Notes under the pieces: generated by a model
What the model saw: the letters and a program-made list of their open reading frames with translations, nothing else
The model's database searches: none
Told to the model about the DNA's origin: nothing
Part shown: positions 44,129 through 54,181 of the stretch, piece by piece
How the letters are laid out: the number at the start of each line of letters is the position of its first letter
How positions within the stretch are numbered: position 1 is the stretch's first letter
Translations under genes and position numbers: made by a program
From: Mangrovimonas sp. ST2L15
GTDB lineage: Bacteria; Bacteroidota; Bacteroidia; Flavobacteriales; Flavobacteriaceae
DNA: 64,000 nucleotides
Direction: 5' to 3'
Assembly: GCF_001280515.1 (NCBI RefSeq)
Contig: NZ_LBIQ01000019.1
Coordinates: forward strand, 1 to 64,000

Positions 44129-46588
44129 TTGAAATCACTAATCTGCTATTTAGGTCTTATTCTATTAGTTCCTGTTTTAGGTTTTTCTCAACAAGGTATA
44201 CTGAAAGGAATCATCCTAGACGAAAAGAATGCCCCAGTTGAAGATGTCAACATTCAAGCGGGTGATGTAGGAACGACCACCAATGAAAATGGTTTTTTTA
44301 TTTTAAAAATTCCTGCAAACAAAGAGATAACGGTTCAATTTACACACATTGCGTTCCAGAAAATTTCGGCCACTTTTAAGTTGGAAAGTGGTGAATCCAT
44401 GGAATTCAATCCGGTCATGAATGCCTCAACCGAGCAAATTTCGACTGTGGTCATTACTGGTAGAAAACGAAAGGATGTACAAGGGATAATCACCTTAGAA
44501 CCAGAAACAATTCGTTTAATACCAGGAGCCAATCCAGGTGTTGAAAACATCTTGCAAACCTTACCCGGAGTAAGCAGCAACAACGAATTAAGCACTCAGT
44601 ATTCGGTACGCGGAGGTAACTTTGATGAGAATTTGGTCTATGTCAACGGGATTCAAGTGTATCGCCCATTTTTGATTCGTTCGGGACAACAAGAAGGCTT
44701 GAGCTTTGTGAATACCGATATGGTTCATAATGTCGATTTCTCCGCCGGTGGATTTCAAGCTAAATATGGGGATAAATTATCTTCGGTCTTAGACATAACT
44801 TATAGACAGCCCACGGAATTTGGTATCACAACCGATTTGAGTCTTTTAGGAGGAAGTTTGACTGCTGAAGGCATTTCAAAAGATTCCAAGTTTCAAGCCA
44901 TTGCAGGAGTGCGATATCGCGACAACAGTTTATTGGTGGACGCGAAGGAAACCGAAACCAATTACCATCCTGTATTTGTAGATTTCCAAACCTATCTCAC
45001 CTATAGTTTTTCAGATAAATTTCAGTTGAGTTTTTTAGGAAACGCCTCTTTAAACAAGTATGATTACGAACCCTTGACCAGACAAACCAATTTTGGAACC
45101 CTGGAAAACCCCATGGCTCTTTTGGTTTTTTATGAAGGCCAAGAAAAAGACCAATATCAAACACTGTTTGGTGCTTTAAAGGGAACCTACCAATTAAATG
45201 ATCAGGTAACGCTAGAGCTTATTGCTTCCAAATATCACACTACAGAGGAAGAATATTTTGACATTTTGGCTCAATACCGTCTAGGGGAAGTAAACACCAA
45301 TATTGGAGATGAAGATTTAGGTGAAGTTCAATTTAGTGAAGGAATTGGCGGACAATTGACTCATGGAAGAAACGACTTAGATGCCCTTATTGCCAACCTA
45401 GAGCACAAAGGAAGCTATGAAAAAGAAAACAACCATTTTGAATGGTCCTTAAAGTATACACAGGAAGATATTAGGGATCGTTTGGTAGAATGGGAAGTTA
45501 TTGATTCTGCTGGATTTTCAATCAATCCCCCAAGTAGTGATGCTTTCAATGACCAACCTTATACACCTTATGAAGGCCCCTTGGAAGCTTACAGTAATGT
45601 GAGATCTAGAAACAATACAACTATAGATAGACTACAAGCTTATTTGCAATATAGTCGCAGAACCAAAATAGGAACACATGATGTTTGGTTTAATATTGGA
45701 GGCCGTGTTCACAACTGGACGGTAGATGGTGACAATTTGGAAAAAAACACACAAACTGTAATTAGTCCGAGAGCACAGTTTGCAATAAAACCAGATTGGA
45801 ATAAAGACATGCTATTTCGACTAGGAACTGGTTTATATTACCAACCGCCATTTTACCGAGAACTAAGAGATTCAACTGGGATGGTGCAACCCAATGTCAA
45901 AGCACAAAAGTCTTTACATGTAGTTTTAGGAAATGAATACAGTTTCAATATGTGGGAACGCCCTTTTAAACTGACTACCGAAGCCTATTACAAACATCTT
46001 ACAGATGTAAATCCCTACACCATTGAAAATGTTAGGATACGCTATAGAGCTAAAAACAATGCCACCGCTTATGCTTATGGATTGGACCTAAGATTAAATG
46101 GTGAATTTGTCCCCGGAACAGAATCTTGGTTTAGCTTTGGCTACCTAAAAACCGAAGAAAACATAGACAACCGTGGGTATATTTCTAGACCAACGGACCA
46201 GCGCCTTAAATTTGCAGCCCTCTTCCAAGATTATGTACCTGTACTTCCAAAAATGAAGATGTATTTGAATTTGGTTTACAACACAGGGCTTCCTGGAGGC
46301 TCTCCAAGCTACGCAGACCCATATGTTTATCAAACCCGACTGCCTGATTATAAAAGAGCTGATTTAGGACTTTCCTATGTGTTAGTAGAACGTAATGAGA
46401 CCTTTGATAAGGGTTGGAAAAAACCATTCAAGTATCTTTCTTTAGGTTTTGAAATATTCAATTTATTTGACGTTCAAAACTCCATTACCAATACATGGGT
46501 AAGAGATGTATATAGTAAGAGACAGTACGCCATTCCAAACTACCTCACCCCACGAGTTTTTAACGTGAGACTATCAGCCAAATTATAA
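44129..46588 (+). CDS. TonB-dependent receptor with carboxypeptidase-regulatory-like domain
   Basis: 819 residues. TTG at 44129 is the only start that includes the signal peptide (LICYLGLILLVPVLGFSQQ); the in-frame TAG at 44111 excludes a longer form. An N-terminal CarboxypepD_reg-like domain (GILKGIILDEKNAPVEDVNIQAG) precedes the plug (ETIRLIPGANPGVENILQTLPGV, YSVRGGNFDENLVYVNGI) and a 22-strand barrel ending NVRLSAKL. No SusD partner is next to it, so it is not a classic polysaccharide-utilisation pair. Substrate unknown; co-transcription with the M23 gene is likely. Confidence 0.92.
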   Translation: MKSLICYLGLILLVPVLGFSQQGILKGIILDEKNAPVEDVNIQAGDVGTTTNENGFFILKIPANKEITVQFTHIAFQKISATFKLESGESMEFNPVMNASTEQISTVVITGRKRKDVQGIITLEPETIRLIPGANPGVENILQTLPGVSSNNELSTQYSVRGGNFDENLVYVNGIQVYRPFLIRSGQQEGLSFVNTDMVHNVDFSAGGFQAKYGDKLSSVLDITYRQPTEFGITTDLSLLGGSLTAEGISKDSKFQAIAGVRYRDNSLLVDAKETETNYHPVFVDFQTYLTYSFSDKFQLSFLGNASLNKYDYEPLTRQTNFGTLENPMALLVFYEGQEKDQYQTLFGALKGTYQLNDQVTLELIASKYHTTEEEYFDILAQYRLGEVNTNIGDEDLGEVQFSEGIGGQLTHGRNDLDALIANLEHKGSYEKENNHFEWSLKYTQEDIRDRLVEWEVIDSAGFSINPPSSDAFNDQPYTPYEGPLEAYSNVRSRNNTTIDRLQAYLQYSRRTKIGTHDVWFNIGGRVHNWTVDGDNLEKNTQTVISPRAQFAIKPDWNKDMLFRLGTGLYYQPPFYRELRDSTGMVQPNVKAQKSLHVVLGNEYSFNMWERPFKLTTEAYYKHLTDVNPYTIENVRIRYRAKNNATAYAYGLDLRLNGEFVPGTESWFSFGYLKTEENIDNRGYISRPTDQRLKFAALFQDYVPVLPKMKMYLNLVYNTGLPGGSPSYADPYVYQTRLPDYKRADLGLSYVLVERNETFDKGWKKPFKYLSLGFEIFNLFDVQNSITNTWVRDVYSKRQYAIPNYLTPRVFNVRLSAKL

Positions 46589-46642
46589 TCTATTGATTTT
46601 GCTATTTTTCTTATCTTAGAGTATTAGTTAAATAATACACTT

Positions 46643-46855
46643 ATGATCTGGAAGACCGTAAAAAAAGCGCACAATGAATCTGAATTATTGGTTTTGAAAA
46701 GCCGATTGGAATCAGAAGGAATTCCTTGTTTTTTAAGAAATCAATTCACGACCCAAGTGATGAATTATATGCCCACCTTCTTGGTGGAACTTCAGGTACC
46801 GGAACCAGATTATGCCATGGCCATGGAAATAATGGACGAGATAGAAACACATTAG
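46643..46855 (+). CDS. DUF2007 family small protein
   Basis: 70 residues. VLKSRLESEGIPCFLRNQ and FLVELQVPEPDYAMAMEIMDE are the DUF2007 pattern, a ferredoxin-like small domain sometimes annotated as putative signal-transducing protein. Cytosolic, function unknown. The 54-bp gap after the receptor gene has no terminator hairpin, so they may share a transcript. Confidence 0.87.
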   Translation: MIWKTVKKAHNESELLVLKSRLESEGIPCFLRNQFTTQVMNYMPTFLVELQVPEPDYAMAMEIMDEIETH

Positions 46856-46945
46856 TTTTCATTTGTCTATTAATTTTCAATTTCAAATTGAAAATATGGA
46901 AATTCAGAAATAAAAATCCAAGCTTTCTGAGGATTTACTATTTCA

Positions 46946-46976
46946 TTGAAATTATCTATTCCTTTTAGTATCTTTA
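46946..46976 (+). promoter_or_regulatory. Promoter of the eutBC fusion gene
   Basis: TTG (46946-46948), 20 bp, TATCTTTA (46969-46976), one base off TAnnTTTG. It implies an RNA start near 46983 and supports ATG 47013 over GTG 46992. Confidence 0.6.
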
Positions 46977-47012
46977 AGACTAACTGATTTTGTGAAAGTT
47001 AACTTTAGAGCT

Positions 47013-49343
47013 ATGGATAGGAAAGATTTTTTAAAACAAACTGGTTTGATTGGGGCCTCTGTATTGTTACTCAACCGATGTCAAATGTTCAGTCCTACCA
47101 AGACAACTACCAAAGAAAATCAGGCTGTAAGTATTGAAAAACCCAACGGTAAAGAAGACATATTTCAATATATCCAAAGAAAAAAGGGAGCTTTTGATAG
47201 AGTGCTTTACAAACAAATTTTAGGGTCGGCTAATGAATTCAAAGAGGGCGATCAAACTATAAAAGTGGCAGCCACCAGTTCCAGTTCCAGATTTCATGCG
47301 CGAGAATTGTTGGCCAATACATCTTTAAAAGACCTCAATCAACATCCAGTTTATGAAGATGACCTCTTTAAATTCATCCAAAATTCAACATTACCAGATA
47401 AAACCATCCAAGATTGGACCATAAATGATTTAAAGACATTCGTTTTATCAAAACCAGAAGAAGAAATCAAAATGATTATGCCTAGTTTGTCTAGCGATAT
47501 AATAGCTTGTTTGGTTAAATTGATGACTAATAAAGAGTTGATTCAAATAAGTCAAAAGGTATTCAATCCGTTACCAGATTCCAAAATAGGAAGTAAAGGA
47601 TACATGGGTGCCCGTGTCCAGCCCAACTCGCCTACTGATAATATTGAAGATATATCCTGGCAAGTTTTTAACGCTTGGTCCTATGCCGTAGGCGACGTTG
47701 TTTTGGGTACCAACCCTGTTAGTAGCAATCCAACTTCTGTGGCAAAAGTTGAAGCAGCCTTACTTGATATTATTCAAACCTTTCAACTAGAAACCACCAT
47801 TCCTAATTGCGTGTTGTCCCATGTAGATGTTCAAGCAGAAGTAGAAAACATGCATCCGGGAACAACGGGGATTTGGTTTCAAAGCATCGCAGGAACTGTT
47901 AATGCTAACAAAACCTTTGATGTAACTATTGATAAAATGCTCCAATATGCCTCTGAAAGAAATGGTCAATTTGGATTTTATGCCGAAACAGGTCAAGGTG
48001 CCGACCTTACCAATGGCCATAGTGAAGGATTTGACATGGTCATGCACGAATCCAGAAAATATGGATTCTTAAGAGGGTTAAAATATAAGATTAATGAGAT
48101 CAAAAAAGATAACAACTCATGGGTACATGTTAATGATGTAGCAGGTTTTATTGGACCCGAAGTCTTCAAATCAAAAGAACAGTTGGTAAGATGCTGCCTA
48201 GAAGATACGGTTATGGGTAAACTGCATGGACTCACCATAGGTTTGGATATCTGCTCCACGCTTCATATGGATATCAACCTAGAAGATCTTGATTGGTGCA
48301 TTGAGCAAGTCATGCCCGCTAATCCAGCATACCTTATGGCATTACCTACTAAAAATGACCCCATGCTTAGTTACCTAACTACCGCCTTTAGCAATCATGT
48401 AAAGATTAGGGATCAATTTGGATATCGTGTAAACGATGCCATGTGGGACTTTTTCAAACACATTGAAGTCATTGACGAGCTAGGAAATCCTACCGAACAT
48501 TTTGGAGACCCCATTTGGGTTTATTATAAATATCAAAAAGCAAAAGGAGATGTTAGATCTTATGAGATAATTACTGAAGAAGGTCAAGCCTTTATCGATA
48601 AAATAGAAAAACGAGGGGTATCTATTGCACAAGGCTATGGGGAAAATCCTTGGGATTTGGAACCAAAATTAGATGCAAAAGTACATCAACTGTATGAAGA
48701 TGCCAAAATCAGTCTTTGGACGGAAATGTCGTCAGAATTTATTCAAACCATTCCTGCCGCCTACCCTATTATTACACAAGCACAAAACCGAAAGGATTAT
48801 GTTTATCATCCCGCTACTGGTGAGCGCTTATCTGAAAGTTCCATAGATAAATTAAAACGACTCAAAGCCACTTGGGGAAGCTCAGCTCCTGATATTCAGA
48901 TTATCATTTCTGATGGTCTTAATGTAAGAGCACTTCAAGACACTGGTCATTTGCAACCCTATTTAACCGAATTAATTCAAGGTATTACTGAATATGGATT
49001 CAGCTTGAGTAAACAACATTTAGTCATCACCCACGGAAGAGTAAGAGCTGGTTATGCCTGTGGCGAACATTTATTTGGTACTTCAAAGCATGTAAATAAA
49101 TATCATGGAATTATACATATCATTGGAGAAAGACCGGGATCTGGACATCACAATTTCTCAGCTTATGTAAGTGTAGCATCAACAGATTTATGGCACAAAA
49201 AAGGAGGTGTAGATCATGATATTACTAGAGTGATATCTGGCATTTCAGATACTGCCTTGAAACCTAAAGAAGCTGCCAAGGAAACAATGACCCTTATAGA
49301 CAACTTATTTAAATCTCAACACAGCAAACAGCAGGTTTCATAA
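47013..49343 (+). CDS. eutBC: Ethanolamine ammonia-lyase, EutB-EutC fusion with a Tat-like signal
   Basis: 776 residues from ATG 47013 (GTG 46992 also in frame). Residues about 30-480 are EutB: VAATSSSSRFHARELLANT, ARVQPNSPTDN (substrate Arg), GDVVLGTNPVS, FYAETGQGADLTNGHSEG (substrate Glu), GFIGPEVF, EDTVMGKLHGLTIGLDIC, LTTAFSNHVKIR. Residues about 590-770 are EutC: APDIQIIISDGLNVRAL, VITHGRVRAGYACGEHL, HIIGERPGSGHHNFSAYV, DHDITRVISGIS. The enzyme turns ethanolamine into acetaldehyde and ammonia using adenosylcobalamin. The first 23 residues (DRKDFLK, then GLIGASVLLL and a Cys) look like a Tat signal with RK in place of RR, unusual for this cytosolic enzyme. No eutA, permease or microcompartment gene is nearby. 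Confidence 0.9.
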   Translation: MDRKDFLKQTGLIGASVLLLNRCQMFSPTKTTTKENQAVSIEKPNGKEDIFQYIQRKKGAFDRVLYKQILGSANEFKEGDQTIKVAATSSSSRFHARELLANTSLKDLNQHPVYEDDLFKFIQNSTLPDKTIQDWTINDLKTFVLSKPEEEIKMIMPSLSSDIIACLVKLMTNKELIQISQKVFNPLPDSKIGSKGYMGARVQPNSPTDNIEDISWQVFNAWSYAVGDVVLGTNPVSSNPTSVAKVEAALLDIIQTFQLETTIPNCVLSHVDVQAEVENMHPGTTGIWFQSIAGTVNANKTFDVTIDKMLQYASERNGQFGFYAETGQGADLTNGHSEGFDMVMHESRKYGFLRGLKYKINEIKKDNNSWVHVNDVAGFIGPEVFKSKEQLVRCCLEDTVMGKLHGLTIGLDICSTLHMDINLEDLDWCIEQVMPANPAYLMALPTKNDPMLSYLTTAFSNHVKIRDQFGYRVNDAMWDFFKHIEVIDELGNPTEHFGDPIWVYYKYQKAKGDVRSYEIITEEGQAFIDKIEKRGVSIAQGYGENPWDLEPKLDAKVHQLYEDAKISLWTEMSSEFIQTIPAAYPIITQAQNRKDYVYHPATGERLSESSIDKLKRLKATWGSSAPDIQIIISDGLNVRALQDTGHLQPYLTELIQGITEYGFSLSKQHLVITHGRVRAGYACGEHLFGTSKHVNKYHGIIHIIGERPGSGHHNFSAYVSVASTDLWHKKGGVDHDITRVISGISDTALKPKEAAKETMTLIDNLFKSQHSKQQVS

Positions 49344-49361
49344 AACCAAATCCCCGAATAA

Positions 49362-49391
49362 TAAAAAAGCACTTCAATGGAAGTGCTTTTC
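49362..49391. terminator. Bidirectional terminator between eutBC and the M16 protease gene
   Basis: AAAAGCACTTC (49365-49375) pairs with GAAGTGCTTTT (49380-49390) around AATG; A-rich before and T-rich after. Confidence 0.9.
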
Positions 49392-49410
49392 ATTTTTTAT
49401 TCAATATTAA

Positions 49411-52248
49411 TTACAACTGATTGCCATGTATATCTAATTCGATCATAGGTTTTCCTAGTTTCTTCACTTCATCCCACTGAGTTGATTTATCACCAACAAT
49501 GACATAGATCATTTCTTTTTCTTGTAGGTACTTGTTTATGATCTCCTTATAGTCAGCAACAGTCATACTGATCAATTCTTCCTGATCCTTTTCGATATAA
49601 TCCAATGGTTTGTCATATTTACTAATATTCCTAAGAATACCCATTTTGGAACCCAAACTCTCAAAGGCTCTGGTATTATCTTTTAAGATTTTATTCTTGG
49701 TGATTTCAACTTCCTTTTCACTGAAATTAGGTCCGTAATTAGTGAGCATATCCTGAATAATTTCCAAAGATGGTAAGGTTGCATTTGCTCTAACATTAGT
49801 AATTACATAAAAAGGACCTACCTCTTTACTAGTGGCAATTCCTGAATAGGCACCATAAGTATATCCTTTTTCTATCCTAAGGGTTTGGGTCAACATGCCA
49901 CTAGAACCACTACCTAAAACTTCATTTGCAAATTCTAAATTATTAAAATCGGCATCTTCAGCAGAAAGCGCCAATTTACCGATATAAAGAACTGATTGTT
50001 TGGAGTCTGGAACGTCAATAAAATAGATTGTATTTGCTTTTGGAGACTCTGGAAGAATGTAAGATGGCATTTCGGGAGCAGGCGCTTTCCAAGTATTTAA
50101 AGCCGCAAACACTTTTTCAGCTTGAGCTTGGGAAACATCCCCTACCACATGAACCTTAGCATTTTCAGGAGAGAGCATCGCATAATATGCTTTTAAATCT
50201 TCCAGTGAAATCCCAGCTGTTGTTTCTAAAGTACCACTGCCTGGAATTCCAAAAATATGGTCATCACCATAAAGTAATTTGGCGTAATTGATGGATGCAA
50301 TAGATCTAGGTTCTGCTTCCCTTCCTTTTAAACTCGTTTCAAGAGCCTGTTGTAATCTTGAAAATTCTTTGGAATCCCATCTTGGTTCCAATAACATTTC
50401 TTTTACCAAGGCGACGGTACCTTCTAAGTTTTTACTTAAACAAGATCCCGTGATTCTAAAATCTTCATTAGAACTTGAGAATGAAATACTAGCTCCAAGC
50501 ATCCCTATGGCCTCTTCTAATTCTGCTGGCGTTTTGGTGGCGGTACCTTCCATCATTAAATCACCAAGTAAATTGGCAACACCTGACTTTTCTTTAGAAT
50601 CCAAAAGGTGCCCTCCGGGAATGGTTATTTCAAATTGTACTAAAGGCACTTCATTATTTTCAATCCCATATAAAGCCAATCCATTATCTAAATTGGCCTT
50701 ATAAATTTCGGGAGCTTGAAATAAAGGCATGTCACCAAAAGGAGGTTCACTCCTATCATATTTACTCGGTGTTTTCTCATAATCAGCCTCTTCTCCTTGA
50801 CCTACTTCTTCGGCTGCAACATCCTGTTTTACCTCTTCCACCCAAACAGTAGCCTCTTTGGAATTTGCTACTGCCAAATCCAATTGCCCTTTGGGAACCA
50901 CACTGGTCATTACATAATTCTGACCTTTGATATATTTGTTATAAACCCTCATAACATCCTCCTTTGTGACGGCATTGGTAAGATTGGCTGTTTGGGTAAT
51001 ATAACTAGGGTCACCATTGAACTCATTATCTTGAACTAATTGAAATGCTTTATTTAAAACGGTACTAACACCTTGATATAACTGCGTTTCCAATTCTGCT
51101 TTGATACGCTTCAAATCTTTATCCTCTACTCCATTAGTTTCAAATCGCTTCAAACCTTCATCCAAAGCTATTTTCACAGAATCCAAATCAACCGCATTAT
51201 TGGCTCTTACCCTCAATACAAATTCCCCTGCCAACTCACTACTGCTTTGATAAGAACCAACATTGGGAGTTAATTTCTTTTCCTCAACAAGCACCTGATA
51301 AAGAGGCGCTTTTTTACTTCCACTCAAAAGATTTCCCAAAATATTTAACGCATAGGTATCTGGATGATACTCTTCAACGGTTGGAAATACCATCCGTAAT
51401 TCAGGTAACTTGGCAAAAGTATCTTCAAAATATAAATACTTGCTTTCAGTTAAAGTAACAGGCATTGGCTCAAGAGGATCTACATCTGGCCCTCTGTTAA
51501 TTTCACCAAACCACTTTTCAACTAATTCTTTGGTTTTGGCAATATCAATATCTCCAGCGATAACCAAAGACGCATTTTTAGCTCCATAGTATTGAGCATA
51601 AAACTCTTTAACATCATCAATCGTAGCTGCTTGTAAATCTGGTAATTGCCCTATTACCGTCCAGTTATAAGGATGACCCTCTGGATAAAGATTTTTTCTA
51701 ATAATTTCATCAGTATATCCGTAGGGTGAATTATCAACTCTTTGGCGTTTTTCATTTTTAACAACCTGTTTTTCACGTTCCAAAGCTGCTTCTGTTACTG
51801 TATTAATCATATACCCAAATCGATCAGAGTCAATCCAAAGGATTTTTTCAAAAGCGTCTTTTGGAACCACTTCATAATATACTGTTCCATCACTCCAAGT
51901 TCCTCCGTTACGCTGACCACCCCATTCTGGAATTAATTTTCTATTGGCTCCTACAGGTACATTTTCAGAATCATTAAAACTCATGTGTTCAAAAAAGTGG
52001 GCAAATCCCGTTTTCCCTGGTTTCTCCCTATTGGAACCAACATGCATCATAGTTGCCACCGCAACGATAGGGTCACTATGATCTTCATGTAAGATAACTT
52101 CCAATCCATTGTCTAAAGTGAATTTTTCATATGGAATTTTAAAATCAATAGTGTTTTCTGAATTTTGAGCGGTATCCTCGGTGCCAGTATTTTGATTACA
52201 GGAGGTAGCCAACAAAAAGACAGCCAATAAAGTAAAGAGTGCTTTCAT
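49411..52248 (-). CDS. M16 family zinc protease lipoprotein (two M16 units)
   Basis: 945 residues with a lipoprotein signal (KALFTLLAVFLLATSC). The N-terminal M16 unit keeps the inverted zinc motif HFFEH in GFAHFFEHMSFNDSENVP and the distal glutamate in ALEREKQVVKNE; the third and fourth domains (from about residue 510, PEIYKANLDNGLALYGIEN) lack HxxEH, as in other two-unit pitrilysin-type proteins where the second half is structural. An acidic linker joins the halves (VEEVKQDVAAEEVGQGEEAD). It should degrade peptides in the periplasm. Monocistronic. Confidence 0.93.
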   Translation of the reverse strand: MKALFTLLAVFLLATSCNQNTGTEDTAQNSENTIDFKIPYEKFTLDNGLEVILHEDHSDPIVAVATMMHVGSNREKPGKTGFAHFFEHMSFNDSENVPVGANRKLIPEWGGQRNGGTWSDGTVYYEVVPKDAFEKILWIDSDRFGYMINTVTEAALEREKQVVKNEKRQRVDNSPYGYTDEIIRKNLYPEGHPYNWTVIGQLPDLQAATIDDVKEFYAQYYGAKNASLVIAGDIDIAKTKELVEKWFGEINRGPDVDPLEPMPVTLTESKYLYFEDTFAKLPELRMVFPTVEEYHPDTYALNILGNLLSGSKKAPLYQVLVEEKKLTPNVGSYQSSSELAGEFVLRVRANNAVDLDSVKIALDEGLKRFETNGVEDKDLKRIKAELETQLYQGVSTVLNKAFQLVQDNEFNGDPSYITQTANLTNAVTKEDVMRVYNKYIKGQNYVMTSVVPKGQLDLAVANSKEATVWVEEVKQDVAAEEVGQGEEADYEKTPSKYDRSEPPFGDMPLFQAPEIYKANLDNGLALYGIENNEVPLVQFEITIPGGHLLDSKEKSGVANLLGDLMMEGTATKTPAELEEAIGMLGASISFSSSNEDFRITGSCLSKNLEGTVALVKEMLLEPRWDSKEFSRLQQALETSLKGREAEPRSIASINYAKLLYGDDHIFGIPGSGTLETTAGISLEDLKAYYAMLSPENAKVHVVGDVSQAQAEKVFAALNTWKAPAPEMPSYILPESPKANTIYFIDVPDSKQSVLYIGKLALSAEDADFNNLEFANEVLGSGSSGMLTQTLRIEKGYTYGAYSGIATSKEVGPFYVITNVRANATLPSLEIIQDMLTNYGPNFSEKEVEITKNKILKDNTRAFESLGSKMGILRNISKYDKPLDYIEKDQEELISMTVADYKEIINKYLQEKEMIYVIVGDKSTQWDEVKKLGKPMIELDIHGNQL

Positions 52249-52375
52249 TTAAATCTTGTTTTCTGATTAAGTCTTAAAAATACAGAATATATTTAAAATG
52301 TCATGCTGACATAAAGCATCTCTATTTCTGACGGATTTAAGTGTGTTTTTCACGCTTATTCAGCTTGTCATTTTT

Positions 52376-52383
52376 TATCTTTA
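52376..52383 (+). promoter_or_regulatory. Possible promoter -7 box of the GH35-like gene
   Basis: TATCTTTA, one base off TAnnTTTG, 22-37 bp before the likely start codons. It argues against the GTG at 52341. No TTG at the right distance. Confidence 0.35.
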
Positions 52384-52412
52384 CTACTTTAATCTATATG
52401 TCATTTCCTAAG

Positions 52413-54113
52413 ATGAATTTTTTCCGTTACAAAAAAACAGTAAATCACATTTTAAGTATCTTTTTACTCGTCACTACTTTAGGTATATCACAAACAAAAG
52501 AGAATCTTATTCCTCGTATTGAAACCCAAAATGGGCGACATGCCTTGATTGTTGATGGAGAACCTTATCTTGTTTTGGGAGCACAAAGTAACAATTCCAG
52601 TTCTTGGCCAGCCACCCTTCCTCAAGTCTGGTCGGCCATGGATCAATTACATATCAATACTTTAGAAATACCTATTTATTGGGAACAATTTGAACCCCAA
52701 CCTGGCGTCTATGATTATAGCGTAATGGATAGCATCATTAAACAAGCCCGAGAACGCGATCTAAGAGTTATATTACTTTGGTTTGCCACTTGGAAAAATG
52801 GTTCCAATCATTACATGCCACAATGGATGAAATTAAAACCAGATACCTACTTTAATATGGTGAACAAAAATGGAGAACCTATTGATTCCCCATCCCCTCA
52901 TGCCCAAGCTACCTTAGAAGCAGATATAAAGGCATTCTCAATGTTTATGAATCATCTTAAGGAAGTGGACCCACAACATACCGTCATTATGGTACAGGTT
53001 CAAAACGAACCAGGTTCTTGGGGAAGTGTCAGGGATTATTCTAAAGAAGCAAACAAACTCTTTGAAAGTAAGGTTCCTAAAGAAGCTTTAAAAGCCATGG
53101 AAGTATCCTCAAATAATGGAGGAACCTGGAAACAAGTCTTTGGAGAACATGCTGAAGAATACTTTCATGTTTGGCATGTGGCCTCCTATATAGGACAAGT
53201 CGCCTCGGCAGGAAAAGCCATATATTCTCTTCCTTTATACGTGAATGGCGCTATTAGAAACCCTATTAATCCAGGTCCTCCCTATTATCAGGTAGGTGGA
53301 CCCAATGATAATGTTTTGGATCTATGGAAAGCCGCAGCGCCTGATATTGACCTATTAGCACCTGATATTTATTTTAAGGATACCCAAACCTATTTAAAAT
53401 CATTAGAGGTTTACAGTACCAAAACCAATCCGTTGTTTGTTCCTGAAACCTTTTGGCATGAAGATTTCCCCAAGTTTTTCTACGCTGCTTTGGGAGAAGG
53501 CGCCATAGGTTATGCCCCGTTCGGATTGGATGATACCAGACTACGTATAGGTCCAGATGGTAAGCCCATGACTGCCAAAGATATGTATGAACCCACCGCG
53601 CTTAACTTTAAGTTATTTAAGCCCATGGCAGATGTGATTGCCAAGTTGAATTATGAAGGTCACATCCAAACAGCCATTCAATTACTACCAATTGACCATG
53701 AAGCCGAAAAAGGAGGTGCTGTTGACCGTGAGAATTATGTCACCGACCAAACGATTTCTTTAAAATCATGGGATTTAAATATCGCATTTGGGACTTTTGA
53801 TAGAATGTCAAGATCTCCTTTTCAACCCAAACATCCTGATGGACGCCTATTGGTTGCCGAACTCGATACCAACGAATTTTTGTTAGTGGGTTACCATTGC
53901 CGAGTCATGTTTGAACCTTCTGGAAAATATGCCGATAAGCCTTGGTGGTTTTTAAGTGTTGAGGAAGGACACTATGAAAATGGCACTTTTGTTATGGACC
54001 GTATCCTAAATGGAGACCAAACTGATTGGGGGTTAAATTTTGACACTCCAAAAGTACTACGAGTCAAACTTTATACCAGGCAACTAAAAAGTAGGCCATT
54101 TCTGATGGATTAG
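52413..54113 (+). CDS. GH35-like glycoside hydrolase with DUF5597 domain
   Basis: 566 residues from ATG 52413 (52398 is also possible); signal peptide HILSIFLLVTTLGIS. The (beta/alpha)8 barrel carries LGAQSNNSSSWPATLPQVW, EIPIYWEQFEPQPGVYDY, LLWFATWKNGSNHYMPQW, the acid/base Glu in VQVQNEPGSWG and the probable nucleophile Glu in FVPETFWHED, as in family 35 beta-galactosidases. The C-terminal third (DRMSRSPFQPKHPDGRLLVAE, GYHCRVMFEP) is DUF5597. Proteins of this layout act on plant or algal galactosides; substrate unknown. It stands alone, 12 kb window-end distance from the fucose genes, so a link is only possible. Confidence 0.85.
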   Translation: MNFFRYKKTVNHILSIFLLVTTLGISQTKENLIPRIETQNGRHALIVDGEPYLVLGAQSNNSSSWPATLPQVWSAMDQLHINTLEIPIYWEQFEPQPGVYDYSVMDSIIKQARERDLRVILLWFATWKNGSNHYMPQWMKLKPDTYFNMVNKNGEPIDSPSPHAQATLEADIKAFSMFMNHLKEVDPQHTVIMVQVQNEPGSWGSVRDYSKEANKLFESKVPKEALKAMEVSSNNGGTWKQVFGEHAEEYFHVWHVASYIGQVASAGKAIYSLPLYVNGAIRNPINPGPPYYQVGGPNDNVLDLWKAAAPDIDLLAPDIYFKDTQTYLKSLEVYSTKTNPLFVPETFWHEDFPKFFYAALGEGAIGYAPFGLDDTRLRIGPDGKPMTAKDMYEPTALNFKLFKPMADVIAKLNYEGHIQTAIQLLPIDHEAEKGGAVDRENYVTDQTISLKSWDLNIAFGTFDRMSRSPFQPKHPDGRLLVAELDTNEFLLVGYHCRVMFEPSGKYADKPWWFLSVEEGHYENGTFVMDRILNGDQTDWGLNFDTPKVLRVKLYTRQLKSRPFLMD

Positions 54114-54146
54114 CAATTTATTAAGAACATGTAACTTACATTTAAT

Positions 54147-54154
54147 TACATTTG
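54147..54154 (+). promoter_or_regulatory. Promoter -7 box of tamB-tamL
   Basis: TACATTTG, a full match to TAnnTTTG, 28 bp before the TTG start of tamB. No TTG at the -33 position. Confidence 0.5.
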
Positions 54155-54181
54155 TAAGAACCATCTAAATTGTATTAGGAA

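Noticed and set aside
50288-50704. 138-residue plus-strand frame inside the M16 protease gene
   Set aside because: Antisense shadow of a well-supported gene.
52341-52412. GTG start of the GH35-like gene at 52341
   Set aside because: It lies upstream of a likely promoter box and gives an N-terminus with two hydrophobic stretches; ATG 52398 or 52413 fits a normal signal peptide.
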